Below are positions 26,196 to 34,961 of a stretch of 64,000 bases of DNA, piece by piece. The DNA is from Acidobacteria bacterium UBA2990 (lineage in GTDB: Bacteria > Acidobacteriota > Vicinamibacteria > Vicinamibacterales > UBA8438), in NCBI GenBank assembly GCA_002347025.1, contig DEAE01000007.1:40859-104858 (forward strand), given 5' to 3'. Position 1 is the stretch's first letter; each line of letters starts with the position of its first letter. The notes under the pieces were generated by a model, which saw only the letters and a program-made list of their open reading frames with translations, was not told the DNA's origin and made no database searches. The position numbers were made by a program, and so were the translations under genes.

Positions 26196-27497
26196 CTATC
26201 GATCAAATTTCATGGACTCACAAACATCAATCCTGGTCGCACGTACCGCCGGGTAGACGGACGCCAAGACACCCAACAACATCATCCAGCCGAGCATCTG
26301 CACAGTTCGCACCACCGAAAACATGGGAACGACGATCGGGTTCATCACGACACCAGCGAGGTCCACATTGGCCATCGCATCACCCGCTAGGGCCGTCATG
26401 TCCAACCCGTCTCCGAAAAAGTACCAGGTCATCCCGACACCGAGCCCGACGCCGACCAGAGTGCTGACCGCCGTCAAGAGGAGGCCTTCCGCGAACACGA
26501 CCGCACCGGTCTGCCGTGGTGTCAGCCCGAGCGCCTGCAGGACCCCAAACTCACGCTGCCGATGCAGCACTGACATCAACACCGTGTTCACGATCCCGAA
26601 ACCAATAATGATGAACAAAATGCCAAAAACGAAATAGTTGCCATATTCATCGACAACCACCATTGCCGCCAGCGCCGGCATCGCCTCACGCCAACCCAAC
26701 ACCGTGGCTAGACCCGCATCAACCGGCCCGGCTAGCGCCTCTCGGAGCCGACTGACCAGACCGGACACCTCCGTGCTATCCGCTACCATCACTGCGATAT
26801 TCGACACATCGTCGCCGGTTCCAAGCCATTCCGCGGCGATACCGAGGGGAATATGTATCACCCGCTGGTCGACCGACGGCGCCCCATTGCGGAACACGCC
26901 CACCACCCGCACTAGCTGCCCGGCGATCTCCTGCTCGGCGTCCTGGCCCGTGAGCACAAGCCTGGACCCCAACCGCAGATCGAGCTGGTCCATCAGCCCG
27001 ACCCCGACGTAGGCCGCCAACCGGTCATCAGACTTGAGATACCGACCTTCGATCACTTGTTCGTCAATGGTTGTAAAGGCGGCCTCTGCCTCTGGGTTGA
27101 CCCCGAGAATCTGCGCCGGACGGGCCCCGGCGGCCGAACTCGCCATCCCCGAGATCGTGAGTTGCTCCGAAACACCAGTGACCCTATCAACCAGGCCTTC
27201 AGTCGCAAGCGCCGCCACGGTGGCAGCACGCACCTCGGCACCCAGGCGGTCTTCGAGTTTCTGACTCATGCGAAACGCCGGATGCTCAATGGTGACGTGT
27301 CCGCTTCCGTTACGTACCCCGTCGTCGATCCACTGTTCATGGGTGCCATCGCCGATCGCGTTCGAGAATACCAGCAGACCCGCCCCAAGGATGAGCGCCG
27401 TTGCGGTCAATGCGGTCCGCCGGACCTGGCGTCTGAGATTGCGCAAGGCCAAGGCCAGGATCACGCCAATATGGGAACTCGAATCTGGTCTGGTCAT
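26196..27497 (-). CDS. ABC transporter permease, FtsX/LolC-like (second of pair)
   Basis: Permease of about 433 residues with the MacB/LolCE topology. One membrane helix near the N-terminus (about 25-45) is followed by a large periplasmic domain (about 50-270) and three C-terminal helices, with the FtsX block around LFIIIGFGIVNTVLMSVLHR and an REFGVLQALGLTPRQ motif that contacts the ATPase. ATG 27497 follows the TAG stop of the upstream permease by three bases; the in-frame TTG at 27500 directly abuts that stop. It forms a heterodimer candidate with the 27501-28760 product, as LolC pairs with LolE. Operon position supports a role in extracting a hydrophobic substrate for the LolA-like carrier. 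Confidence 0.92.
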   Translation of the reverse strand: MTRPDSSSHIGVILALALRNLRRQVRRTALTATALILGAGLLVFSNAIGDGTHEQWIDDGVRNGSGHVTIEHPAFRMSQKLEDRLGAEVRAATVAALATEGLVDRVTGVSEQLTISGMASSAAGARPAQILGVNPEAEAAFTTIDEQVIEGRYLKSDDRLAAYVGVGLMDQLDLRLGSRLVLTGQDAEQEIAGQLVRVVGVFRNGAPSVDQRVIHIPLGIAAEWLGTGDDVSNIAVMVADSTEVSGLVSRLREALAGPVDAGLATVLGWREAMPALAAMVVVDEYGNYFVFGILFIIIGFGIVNTVLMSVLHRQREFGVLQALGLTPRQTGAVVFAEGLLLTAVSTLVGVGLGVGMTWYFFGDGLDMTALAGDAMANVDLAGVVMNPIVVPMFSVVRTVQMLGWMMLLGVLASVYPAVRATRIDVCESMKFDR

Positions 27498-27500
27498 CAA

Positions 27501-28760
27501 CTACAGTCCTGACAAGATGTCAGCAGGTGGAACGCGCGACGCACGCACGGCCGGATAAAACGCCGCGACGACGGCCGTGGCTAACAATGCCGCCGCCGTC
27601 ATCACGGCAAAGTTCACGTCGTACTCGACCTGCATCGTCAAGGACACCACTGACCCCATCATCTCAATTTCACCAACGAGCCCCGTCAAATCCGGTGGCG
27701 CGTTGTGCCACCAGATCATCACCGGCGCCGTCATCACGACTCCGAGGACCAAGGCAAATAGTCCCAGAGCCAGTGCCTCGTAGAGCACACTCAGCACCAC
27801 TCCCCACGGGGTCGTCCCGACGGCCAGCATTACTGCAAACTCGCGGCGCCGCTCATAGGTCGCCATCAGCATCGTGTTGGCAACGCCAAACATGGCCAGT
27901 CCAAAAACGATCACGAGAATCACGCCATACATCGATGAGGCCAGTCGCGCGTACTCCACCAGCGCCGGATTCAACTCGGTCCAGGGAACCACCTCGGCCT
28001 CCAGCACATCACCGTCCACCGCCGTGGTGACTGCCACCGCCACCTCTTCGGCAACCCAGGGATCCTGAGTGGACACGGCAATCTCGTGGACTCGCCCCGC
28101 AGACAGCACCACCAGCGCCTGGAGGTCCTCAACTGGCAACACGGCGAACGCGGAGTCGATTTCGCCTAGACCGGTCCTGTAGGTCCCCACCAGCGTGAAC
28201 AGGTCGTTCCCCATCGAACCATCCGCCGCCGGCGCGACCACGACCAACTCGCCGCCAATCTCGGTCTCAAGCTGACGTGCCATTTCGGTGCCGACCACGA
28301 GCTCGTTCTGGCCTGGCCTGGGCAATCGCCCCGCCGTCAACACGTCAAGAAAACGACTAAGCGCGACCTCCCCCTCCGGGTCGACGCCCATGAGCATCCC
28401 GGCCACAGTAGAGTTACCCGAACTCACCAAGCCGCCAGCATACACGCGGGGTGCCGCTGCCACCACCCGGACATCGCTGGTAGCTCGGGTAAGTAACTGG
28501 TCGAGGTCTACTCCGTCGCGCCCACCAATCGTGTCGTAGAGGCCCCGTTCGGGCAAGAACTCCGCATCATGGATCTCGAGTTGTCCACCAAGGAGGCTAG
28601 TGCTGTTCTCCACCATTTGGTTCACAAGGCCTTGGCTCCACCCCACCAGCACCACGCTCGCAAAGAAGCCGACCGCCAACCCCATCGCTGTGAGGAGCGT
28701 GCGTTTCGGGTGGCGGCCCAGGTTACGCATGCCGATGCGGGCCCACGGTGACTGCGACAT
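27501..28760 (-). CDS. ABC transporter permease, FtsX/LolE-like (first of pair)
   Basis: Permease of 419 residues with the same layout as its neighbour: an N-terminal helix (about 20-42) after a GRHPKRTLLTAMG motif, a periplasmic MacB_PCD-like domain, and three C-terminal helices containing MFGVANTMLMATYERRREF and a VMLAVGTTPWG coupling motif. GGAAG lies upstream of the ATG. It is encoded 38 bases after the LolA-like gene and three bases before the second permease, so it is part of one operon. Two different permeases make a LolCE-type heterodimer more likely than a MacB homodimer, although the ATPase is on a separate polypeptide. The substrate is not known. Confidence 0.92.
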   Translation of the reverse strand: MSQSPWARIGMRNLGRHPKRTLLTAMGLAVGFFASVVLVGWSQGLVNQMVENSTSLLGGQLEIHDAEFLPERGLYDTIGGRDGVDLDQLLTRATSDVRVVAAAPRVYAGGLVSSGNSTVAGMLMGVDPEGEVALSRFLDVLTAGRLPRPGQNELVVGTEMARQLETEIGGELVVVAPAADGSMGNDLFTLVGTYRTGLGEIDSAFAVLPVEDLQALVVLSAGRVHEIAVSTQDPWVAEEVAVAVTTAVDGDVLEAEVVPWTELNPALVEYARLASSMYGVILVIVFGLAMFGVANTMLMATYERRREFAVMLAVGTTPWGVVLSVLYEALALGLFALVLGVVMTAPVMIWWHNAPPDLTGLVGEIEMMGSVVSLTMQVEYDVNFAVMTAAALLATAVVAAFYPAVRASRVPPADILSGL

Positions 28761-28798
28761 TGCTCTTCCTGATTCTTGAGTGTCTAGATCAGAGACAC

Positions 28799-29575
28799 CT
28801 AACGACGGCGCTGTAGCGTGCGCAACGAGAAAAACGACTCGTCGAGGTCTTCCACGTCGAACTCCAGGTCCTCGTACCGCATGGAGGTATGCTCACCCGG
28901 CTTATCAGCCGGACGCATCATCATGAGCCTGGGAACCGTCCGGCCTCCCAGAGTAACGAAATCGCTGAACTCCATCGTCCGCGCTAATTCGCCATCCTCA
29001 TCGTAATAGCGCACCCCGAGGGGCATGTAGTCAGCCTGACGCACCTCGTATTCGATCCGGCCCCAAACGACGGCCGCCTCGGCTTTGGGGATGAGTGTGA
29101 ACTCCCAGACCACGGTCCCGTCCCGGTCGCCGTCAAACGACAGGTCGATATTGTAGTCATCGACCAATCGGCTCTCCTGCACGAGGTCATCATTCGTGAA
29201 ATGCGACCCCATCCACGACCCGCCCATCATGGAGGCCGGGATCTTGATGGTCCGGTCGACCTTGGGCAAATAGTTGTAGATGTCCCGATCCGCCTTCAGG
29301 GTAGCAGTGCCGGCTTCTCTAGCCGGCGCCTGGATCCGAACGAGCGAAAAGTCGTTCCCGAGGGACCACAGCTCCATGGTCATCTGTCGGTCCCAGTTCT
29401 CGGTGACCACCTCCATCGTCGAGGTCCCGTGGCTAGACTCCCCTCTGTAGAGTTGGTCGACCCGGTCCATGATCTCGTAAGGATCGACCTGGGCGTAACT
29501 CGGCGGGACCAACGTCGTCATACTCACCGCAACGAGACCGACGGTTTGACGTGCACACCCCATACACCCTGTCAT
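28799..29575 (-). CDS. Outer-membrane lipoprotein-sorting (LolA-like) exported protein
   Basis: Protein of 258 residues in the LolA-like group often annotated as outer membrane lipoprotein-sorting protein. A Sec signal is present (about 1-28, ending PPSYAQ). The block YLPKVDRTIKIP followed by GGSWMGSHFTNDDLV near residues 105-135 is characteristic of this group. The remainder is beta-rich, consistent with an open half-barrel that holds an acyl chain. It is the first gene of the operon with the two permeases, ATPase and barrel protein. It should therefore shuttle a lipid or lipoprotein across the periplasm. It is distinct from housekeeping LolA, which is usually not found with an outer-membrane barrel gene. 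Confidence 0.9.
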   Translation of the reverse strand: MTGCMGCARQTVGLVAVSMTTLVPPSYAQVDPYEIMDRVDQLYRGESSHGTSTMEVVTENWDRQMTMELWSLGNDFSLVRIQAPAREAGTATLKADRDIYNYLPKVDRTIKIPASMMGGSWMGSHFTNDDLVQESRLVDDYNIDLSFDGDRDGTVVWEFTLIPKAEAAVVWGRIEYEVRQADYMPLGVRYYDEDGELARTMEFSDFVTLGGRTVPRLMMMRPADKPGEHTSMRYEDLEFDVEDLDESFFSLRTLQRRR

Positions 29576-29725
29576 CTACCTTCTCCCTTACAGCCGGTCA
29601 CCAGCACCAACCGCACTTCCTGTCTGGCGCTGTCATCCGATGCCTCAAGCACTCGCTAACCCGCACCAGATCGCTGCAAGTTATGCCCTCGATCTCGACG
29701 CCTAACAGTCATGCCAAGGCCTGTT

Positions 29726-29742
29726 TGAGCGATCACCGCTCA
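29726..29742. repeat. Small hairpin in the gap upstream of the LolA-like operon
   Basis: TGAGCG (29726-29731)/CGCTCA (29737-29742) with a 5-base loop forms a perfect 6-bp hairpin. It lies 42 bases after the stop of the leftward DUF5916 gene and has no T-run, so a terminator role is weakly supported. Confidence 0.35.
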
Positions 29743-29784
29743 CTTTGACCATCGTATCAGTCTCGCTCCCTGGCCTCCACAATC

Positions 29785-32163
29785 TCAGAAACGAAAGAGG
29801 CGAGTCATTTTCACTGCAAAACCACGACTGCTAGATCCGCTGTAGCGATCAGGGCGAAGGGGATCCGTCAGCCGCTCTTCGGTGTAGACCAGAAAAAACT
29901 CACTCCCTGGACTGTATTCCCAGCGCAGTCGGAGATTACTACTAACAGTATTATTGTTTGAGTTGTACTGCACCAGACCCCCAAAGAACATACGTGGCGT
30001 AAACGTATAGGTGACGCGTGACACTGCCAGGTTGGTCTGAAATGCACCCTGCGGGGTGTTGATGCGATTGATCGAGAGTGTCGGTTCTAACGACAGGCGC
30101 TCGGTCAAGGCCAAACGAGCTCGACTTACAGTCAGGGACCGCACAGAACCGCTGAAGTACTCACCCACCCGTAGCCTGACATACCCCGAGAACCGCCGAT
30201 GCGTCCCAGGGACATAGAGAAACTCTACATCGCGAAAACTATAGCTCCCGACCGGAAACGACACGCCGGAAGCCGGTGAAAACGGTTCCAGGATTCGTTC
30301 ATATTTGTCAGCCATGGTTATCCCGACTTGGTCACTATTCTCAAATTCGGTCGCAAACCCGAGTTGCGCCTGACGAGTCTCAAGATATCCCGTATCAGCC
30401 GTCTGGAGATAATCAATAGCGCCATCAAAATGAAACCGTCGCACCGCCTCGATCTCATCCGGCCTAGGACTGAAGCGTGCACTCCCATAGGATCGTCGAA
30501 AATTATCCCGCCTCACAAACCCTACTTCTGGCTGGAAGTGATCTTCTACAAGTAAGTGCTCGCCCTCTATTCCATAGCGATCGCCCGTGTAACCAAATTT
30601 GCCCTGGTAGCTCAGGTCCTGAGTTTCGATTCCGGGTGTTTGGGTGCGCGCCAAGAACGTGATGAAGTTCACATTCTCATAAAACGACAACGTAGCGTCA
30701 GCGCCATAAGTCTGGCTAGCCCCGTGTCCACCAAGAGCGATGGACCGGTTCGAAAAGAGCCCTCCCACACTGCTCCGCCGCAAGATGTCCCGTTTCACGC
30801 GCATAACCGTGAAATTCGTCTGCCTACCACCAGAACCCGTGGCCTCACCGGCCTGCATATTCAATGCACCGATATCAAACGCCCCAGCTTTTCCCGTGAC
30901 ACGCCCACCCCCAACAATCGGCACTATTGCTCCATCTTGAAGCCCTATACGACGAGAATAGAACAAAGTGGGGGCGTGGCCACCCCGGTAGCCGCCAGAA
31001 CCGTCTCCATCATCTGGGCGCAGCGAACCAACCCGTCGACTAGAGCCTCCTCCTCGAGCAAAATCAAAAATGCCGCGACCTTCAAGAAAAAATTCCCGCT
31101 TTTCTGGAAAAAACATACCGAAACGCGTCAGATTAAGCTGTTGCTCGTCGACCTCAACCTGCGCAAAATCGGTGTTGTAGGTGAGATCGGCAGTCAGGTT
31201 CCGGGTAAGACCATACTTAACGTCAACTCCCCCTGTGGCTTCCCGCCTCGTCACAGCCGGCAAATCGGCGGTTTGATTGGTGGTGGCCCCGCCGATAGCG
31301 TAGGGCTTAATGTCTAATCGAGCGCCGCTGTCCGGCACCTGCAGCCCCACCAACGTGGCAAAATTCGACGCCCGGAAAACCGCGCCACGCCCTGTAGAAA
31401 TCGGCACCGGACTAATAAAGACCCACTCGTTCTTATGACGGATTCGGCGATGCAGCTGCATCCCCCACACTTGCTCCGCTCCAGGCCGATACCGGAGTGA
31501 CTTGAACGGAATCGCCATCTCGACTGTCCATCCACCCTCAAACTGCCCCGTCCGCACATTCCACACAGGGTTCCAGTCGCCGTTCGGGTTTCCCTCATTC
31601 GTAAAACCAAGGTCTCCAAGCGCGCCTAGGGGATTCGTGTAAAACCCGACACCATTTCTCTGGTCAAAAAATGTATCAAAGGCCACCCAAAACACATCGT
31701 TCTCGCGAAGTTGGCTCGTGTCTCTCCGCATCTCATTCGCAACCAAGGCATTGGGTGCCGCTTGGTCCCACATACGAGCTCCAACATAGATATTCGCCGA
31801 ATCGAACATCACCCAAGCTTCGGTAGCCTCCGTAGCCGCGGCACCCTCGTCAGGCTTCTGTTGAATGAAGTCAGTGAGAGGAGAAAAATTCGTATACACC
31901 GCTTCAGTCAGCCGCCCATCGAGTTGCAGGCCCTCAACCAATCGGATCGAACGTATAGTCGCCCGCCCCGCCTCAAGCCCCTCCCTCCCAGATGAGGGTG
32001 ACGTCTGTGACGATGAGACGTCCTCGGCAGCAACACCCACAGTTCCTGATTGCCTCGCGATAGCCGGTCGGCTTGCCCCCACCTCAGCAACAACGAATCC
32101 AATCAATATCGCTAACAGCTGCAGACGAGGGCCGATTACAAAGTCCAACACGCACAAAGTCAT
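29785..32163 (-). CDS. DUF5916 protein with CBM9-like N-terminal domain, predicted outer-membrane barrel
   Basis: Protein of 792 residues. After a signal-like hydrophobic segment (about 10-35) comes a carbohydrate-binding-module-9-like domain. It starts near IRLVEGLQLDGRLTEAVY and continues through AWVMFDSANIYVGARMWD and WTVEMAIPFKSLRYRPG. The rest is DUF5916: PEKREFFLEGRGIFDF, then a long beta-strand series ending VKMTRLFRF, consistent with an outer-membrane barrel with C-terminal phenylalanine. Function is not established; surface glycan binding or uptake is an inference. The frame stays open to 32481, but a start there would overlap the upstream OsmC gene by about 270 bases, and the extension reads as non-protein-like. 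ATG 32163 fits with 50 bases between the genes. Confidence 0.9.
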   Translation of the reverse strand: MTLCVLDFVIGPRLQLLAILIGFVVAEVGASRPAIARQSGTVGVAAEDVSSSQTSPSSGREGLEAGRATIRSIRLVEGLQLDGRLTEAVYTNFSPLTDFIQQKPDEGAAATEATEAWVMFDSANIYVGARMWDQAAPNALVANEMRRDTSQLRENDVFWVAFDTFFDQRNGVGFYTNPLGALGDLGFTNEGNPNGDWNPVWNVRTGQFEGGWTVEMAIPFKSLRYRPGAEQVWGMQLHRRIRHKNEWVFISPVPISTGRGAVFRASNFATLVGLQVPDSGARLDIKPYAIGGATTNQTADLPAVTRREATGGVDVKYGLTRNLTADLTYNTDFAQVEVDEQQLNLTRFGMFFPEKREFFLEGRGIFDFARGGGSSRRVGSLRPDDGDGSGGYRGGHAPTLFYSRRIGLQDGAIVPIVGGGRVTGKAGAFDIGALNMQAGEATGSGGRQTNFTVMRVKRDILRRSSVGGLFSNRSIALGGHGASQTYGADATLSFYENVNFITFLARTQTPGIETQDLSYQGKFGYTGDRYGIEGEHLLVEDHFQPEVGFVRRDNFRRSYGSARFSPRPDEIEAVRRFHFDGAIDYLQTADTGYLETRQAQLGFATEFENSDQVGITMADKYERILEPFSPASGVSFPVGSYSFRDVEFLYVPGTHRRFSGYVRLRVGEYFSGSVRSLTVSRARLALTERLSLEPTLSINRINTPQGAFQTNLAVSRVTYTFTPRMFFGGLVQYNSNNNTVSSNLRLRWEYSPGSEFFLVYTEERLTDPLRPDRYSGSSSRGFAVKMTRLFRF

Positions 32164-32213
32164 TCCTCTGCCCCCAAGGGAGCCAACTTCTACCAGCGGA
32201 TATCTCAGCAATC

Positions 32214-33428
32214 TCACACCTGCGTGATGGTTACAACCGGCTCGAGCGATGTCCGGCAGAGGGCATGCAGAAAGCATGTCTGTTCGGCCATGTCCAGTGA
32301 CTGCCGGGCAAAGCTCTCGCCAGCATCGGTCTCTACATACACGTGAGTCTCGACAGGGTCGGCTACTGCCGGAGCGCCGCCAGATACGCCTGCTGACAGA
32401 TGCAAGTCCTGGATCACACGATAGGCCGACAAGTCTTTTTTCACTATAGAGGCGTAACGCCCCTGTTGGGTCATGAAGCAAAAAGCCAGCCCAGCTGCTA
32501 TATAACTAACGGCATCAGGTGCAGACCCACCGCCACCGAACCCAACCGCCTCATCCGACAAGAAGCGGAACGTCGAACCTAGGGGCCGGTAGAGGTGTTG
32601 GTCGATCTCCTTGACGCCGTCCGAACGCCGTCGGCAGTGGGCCTGCACGTGTAACTGGCGACGCTGCTCAGCTTGAAGACTCGTCCCTGTGCCTCCTACA
32701 ACCCCAACAATGGGCTCAACCGCCTCGAGCCTAGTGACCAGCCCATCCCAGTGACCAGAAGCCGGTCGTCGAAGAGGAAACACAAACCCTGGATCTAGTT
32801 CAGGGAACCGGCTGAGTGAGGCCACCCGGTCCACATCGACCGCTATCCCACCCACCATGAGGGCAAAAAGAGAGGTGTGCACGTCACGGAGCAAGCCAGC
32901 AACTGGCGCATTCGCTACCGCGGTCATCACGAGGTCACGGACAGCGCCTGCATCAGCAGCACTCTCAACACATACCTCGAGCTCAACTGGCAGGGCACCA
33001 CCTGTCATCGTGCCGCGCAATGCTGACCCTTCCATGGTGTATCGGTTATCCTGCACCAGCCTGACGTCACCTAGGTCAATGCCCCTTCTGGCTGCCAGAG
33101 CCAGCAGTTCGTTCATGTAGCAGGACACCATCCCAACGGTCATAAATGCCAGCGGACACGGAGCCGCATCATGGCCATCCAGATAGGGACCTTCATCACT
33201 GGCAAGGCGCCAGACTGTGCCAGACCGCTTCGAAGCCACCACAGCCTCCTTCTGCATTCCAGCCAGGGAGCGCGCCCAAACCCGTATGCAGTGTCCGTAG
33301 CGGTCGTCTGGCAGACTCAGGCCAAGGGCTTCAACCGACTCAAGAGGAAAGAAAAGCAAGCCATCGGTACTGCTAAGGAGATTTGGGTGACCCTTCGAGG
33401 CAGGGGATCCGGAATGTTCTGTCACCAT
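32214..33428 (-). CDS. Tandem OsmC-like protein
   Basis: Protein of 404 residues that appears to contain two OsmC-like domains. The first (about residues 75-205) has the helix CPLAFMTVGMVSCYMNEL. The second (about 285-404) has SAPDAVSYIAAGLAFCFMTQ and then AEQTCFLHALCRTSLEP, the C-terminal helix that carries the second redox cysteine of the family. OsmC/Ohr proteins reduce organic hydroperoxides with a cysteine pair; whether both domains keep a working pair is uncertain, and the second looks more complete. There is no signal peptide. It may share a transcript with the DUF5916 gene 50 bases downstream. It is divergent from the DASS symporter gene with 91 bases between starts. No clear ribosome site precedes the ATG. 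Confidence 0.75.
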   Translation of the reverse strand: MVTEHSGSPASKGHPNLLSSTDGLLFFPLESVEALGLSLPDDRYGHCIRVWARSLAGMQKEAVVASKRSGTVWRLASDEGPYLDGHDAAPCPLAFMTVGMVSCYMNELLALAARRGIDLGDVRLVQDNRYTMEGSALRGTMTGGALPVELEVCVESAADAGAVRDLVMTAVANAPVAGLLRDVHTSLFALMVGGIAVDVDRVASLSRFPELDPGFVFPLRRPASGHWDGLVTRLEAVEPIVGVVGGTGTSLQAEQRRQLHVQAHCRRRSDGVKEIDQHLYRPLGSTFRFLSDEAVGFGGGGSAPDAVSYIAAGLAFCFMTQQGRYASIVKKDLSAYRVIQDLHLSAGVSGGAPAVADPVETHVYVETDAGESFARQSLDMAEQTCFLHALCRTSLEPVVTITQV

Positions 33429-33519
33429 TTTTCAGATCGCGAATCGGTCAAGTAGAGCTATTGTTACATGCTGCATTGACTCGGCCGGACAGACTTCATG
33501 AAACCCAGAGTCACCAGAC

Positions 33520-34944
33520 ATGAATAAATCAGCCTCCAACCCATCAATCGCCAGACAATCTCCAGCTGTCATTGGAACGCTCGCAGCTGCTCTTGTTGCA
33601 CTCACGCTCATCAGCATACCTGGCCCAGAAACGCTACAACCGGAAGCGCAGCGCATGGCTGCCATTTTTGCCGTGGTGTTGATTCTTTGGGTCACTGAGG
33701 CGATACCCGTGGCCATGACGTCTCTGCTCGCCGTCGTTCTCCTTCCTGTCTTCCGCGTCGCCGATCTTTCGACCGCATTCAGCACGTTCATCAGCCCTGT
33801 GTTCTTTTTCGTCCTCGCGATGTTCATCATCGCTCAGGCTTTCATCAGCTCAGGCCTGGATCGCCGCTTCGCGCTGTGGCTATTATCAAAGGCCGGCACA
33901 GACAGCAGGCGTGTATTGCTGGTATTCATGCTTGGGACCTGCCTAATTTCAACCATCATGTCGGATGTCCCGGCTACAGCCATCTTTATGGCTCTAGCAC
34001 TGGGACTATGTGAGAAGATGCGACTTCCTTGCGGTCGGTCTTCCTTCGCCAAGTCGCTGATGATCGGCATTCCTGTAGCAGCGCTGATTGGTGGTGTCGC
34101 AACGCCTGCAGGCAGCTCCATCAACATTCTGGGAATTTTCTTTATCCAAGAATACGGCGATGTCACCATCCGTTTTCTCGATTGGATGGTCATTGGAGTG
34201 CCGATGGTCATCATCCTACTTCCAGTGTCTGTCTGGGTTTTAGCCTGGTGGTATCCACCTGAAATGCAGCAGGTCACTGCTGTCAGTAACATCGACATCG
34301 AACGCACCAACCTCGGCACCCTTACAGGTAAAGAGTGGCGAGTGCTCCTAATCTTGACCACCATGGTGGTGCTCTGGGTAATGAGCACCTGGGTTCCTGA
34401 ACTCAACGTCGTTCTGGTAAGTCTGGTTGGAGCGATCGCCATGTTTCTCCCCGGTATGCACCTGTTCAGCTGGAAAGAAGTCGAGCGGGGCATCGGATGG
34501 GAGGCTCTCCTGATGGTCGGAGGCGTCACTGCCCTTGGCGCTGCCTCGGTCGAGACTGGTCTAGCTCAATGGTTGGTAGAGGGGTCCCTTGGCGGAATCG
34601 AGGACTGGTCTACCGTCGGCATCGTGGCACTTGTGAGCACCTTTACAGTCGTGATTCACCTAGCCTTACCAATTGGGCCGGTAATCAATTCAGTGCTCAT
34701 TCCACCACTGGCACTGTTGGCCCTCTCGACCGGCCAGAATCCTGCGCTGTATGCATTGCCGGTCGCATTCACTGCATCTTGCGCTTTCCTGCTCCCACTC
34801 GATGCTGTCCCTCTCCTCACCTACGGTAAAGGTTACTACCGCATGCTTGACATGCTCGCACCAGGGACCATCCTCAGCATCTGCTGGATCATCCTGATTA
34901 CGGCATTGATGGTGGTTCTAGGACCGATGCTTGGCCTCCTCTAG
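33520..34944 (+). CDS. DASS/SLC13 family sodium-coupled anion symporter
   Basis: Inner-membrane transporter of 474 residues with about 11-12 hydrophobic segments. Family features include WVTEAIPVAMTSLLAVVLLP near residue 65, the SNxT-like region around VATPAGSSINILG near 205, LPIGPVINSVLIPP near 390, and the C-terminal AFTASCAFLLPLDAVPLLTY. DASS carriers import dicarboxylates, citrate, sulfate or related anions with sodium ions. The serine-asparagine motifs needed for carboxylate and sodium binding are only partly recognisable, so the exact substrate is open. It is divergent from the OsmC gene and converges with the second amidase gene (17-base gap). No strong ribosome site is visible before the ATG. 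Confidence 0.88.
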   Translation: MNKSASNPSIARQSPAVIGTLAAALVALTLISIPGPETLQPEAQRMAAIFAVVLILWVTEAIPVAMTSLLAVVLLPVFRVADLSTAFSTFISPVFFFVLAMFIIAQAFISSGLDRRFALWLLSKAGTDSRRVLLVFMLGTCLISTIMSDVPATAIFMALALGLCEKMRLPCGRSSFAKSLMIGIPVAALIGGVATPAGSSINILGIFFIQEYGDVTIRFLDWMVIGVPMVIILLPVSVWVLAWWYPPEMQQVTAVSNIDIERTNLGTLTGKEWRVLLILTTMVVLWVMSTWVPELNVVLVSLVGAIAMFLPGMHLFSWKEVERGIGWEALLMVGGVTALGAASVETGLAQWLVEGSLGGIEDWSTVGIVALVSTFTVVIHLALPIGPVINSVLIPPLALLALSTGQNPALYALPVAFTASCAFLLPLDAVPLLTYGKGYYRMLDMLAPGTILSICWIILITALMVVLGPMLGLL

Positions 34945-34961
34945 CCACTCACTACCACGCC

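Noticed and set aside
25694..26467. 257-codon rightward frame opposite the ABC ATPase
   Set aside because: The opposite strand has Walker A, signature and Walker B motifs; this frame is low-complexity Pro/Arg/Ser.
30556..31317. 253-codon rightward frame opposite the DUF5916 gene
   Set aside because: It is a shadow of the real coding strand, with no ribosome site or recognisable domain.
32164..32481. 106-codon N-terminal extension of the DUF5916 protein
   Set aside because: It would overlap the upstream OsmC gene, reads as Arg/Cys-rich shadow sequence, and hides the signal peptide.
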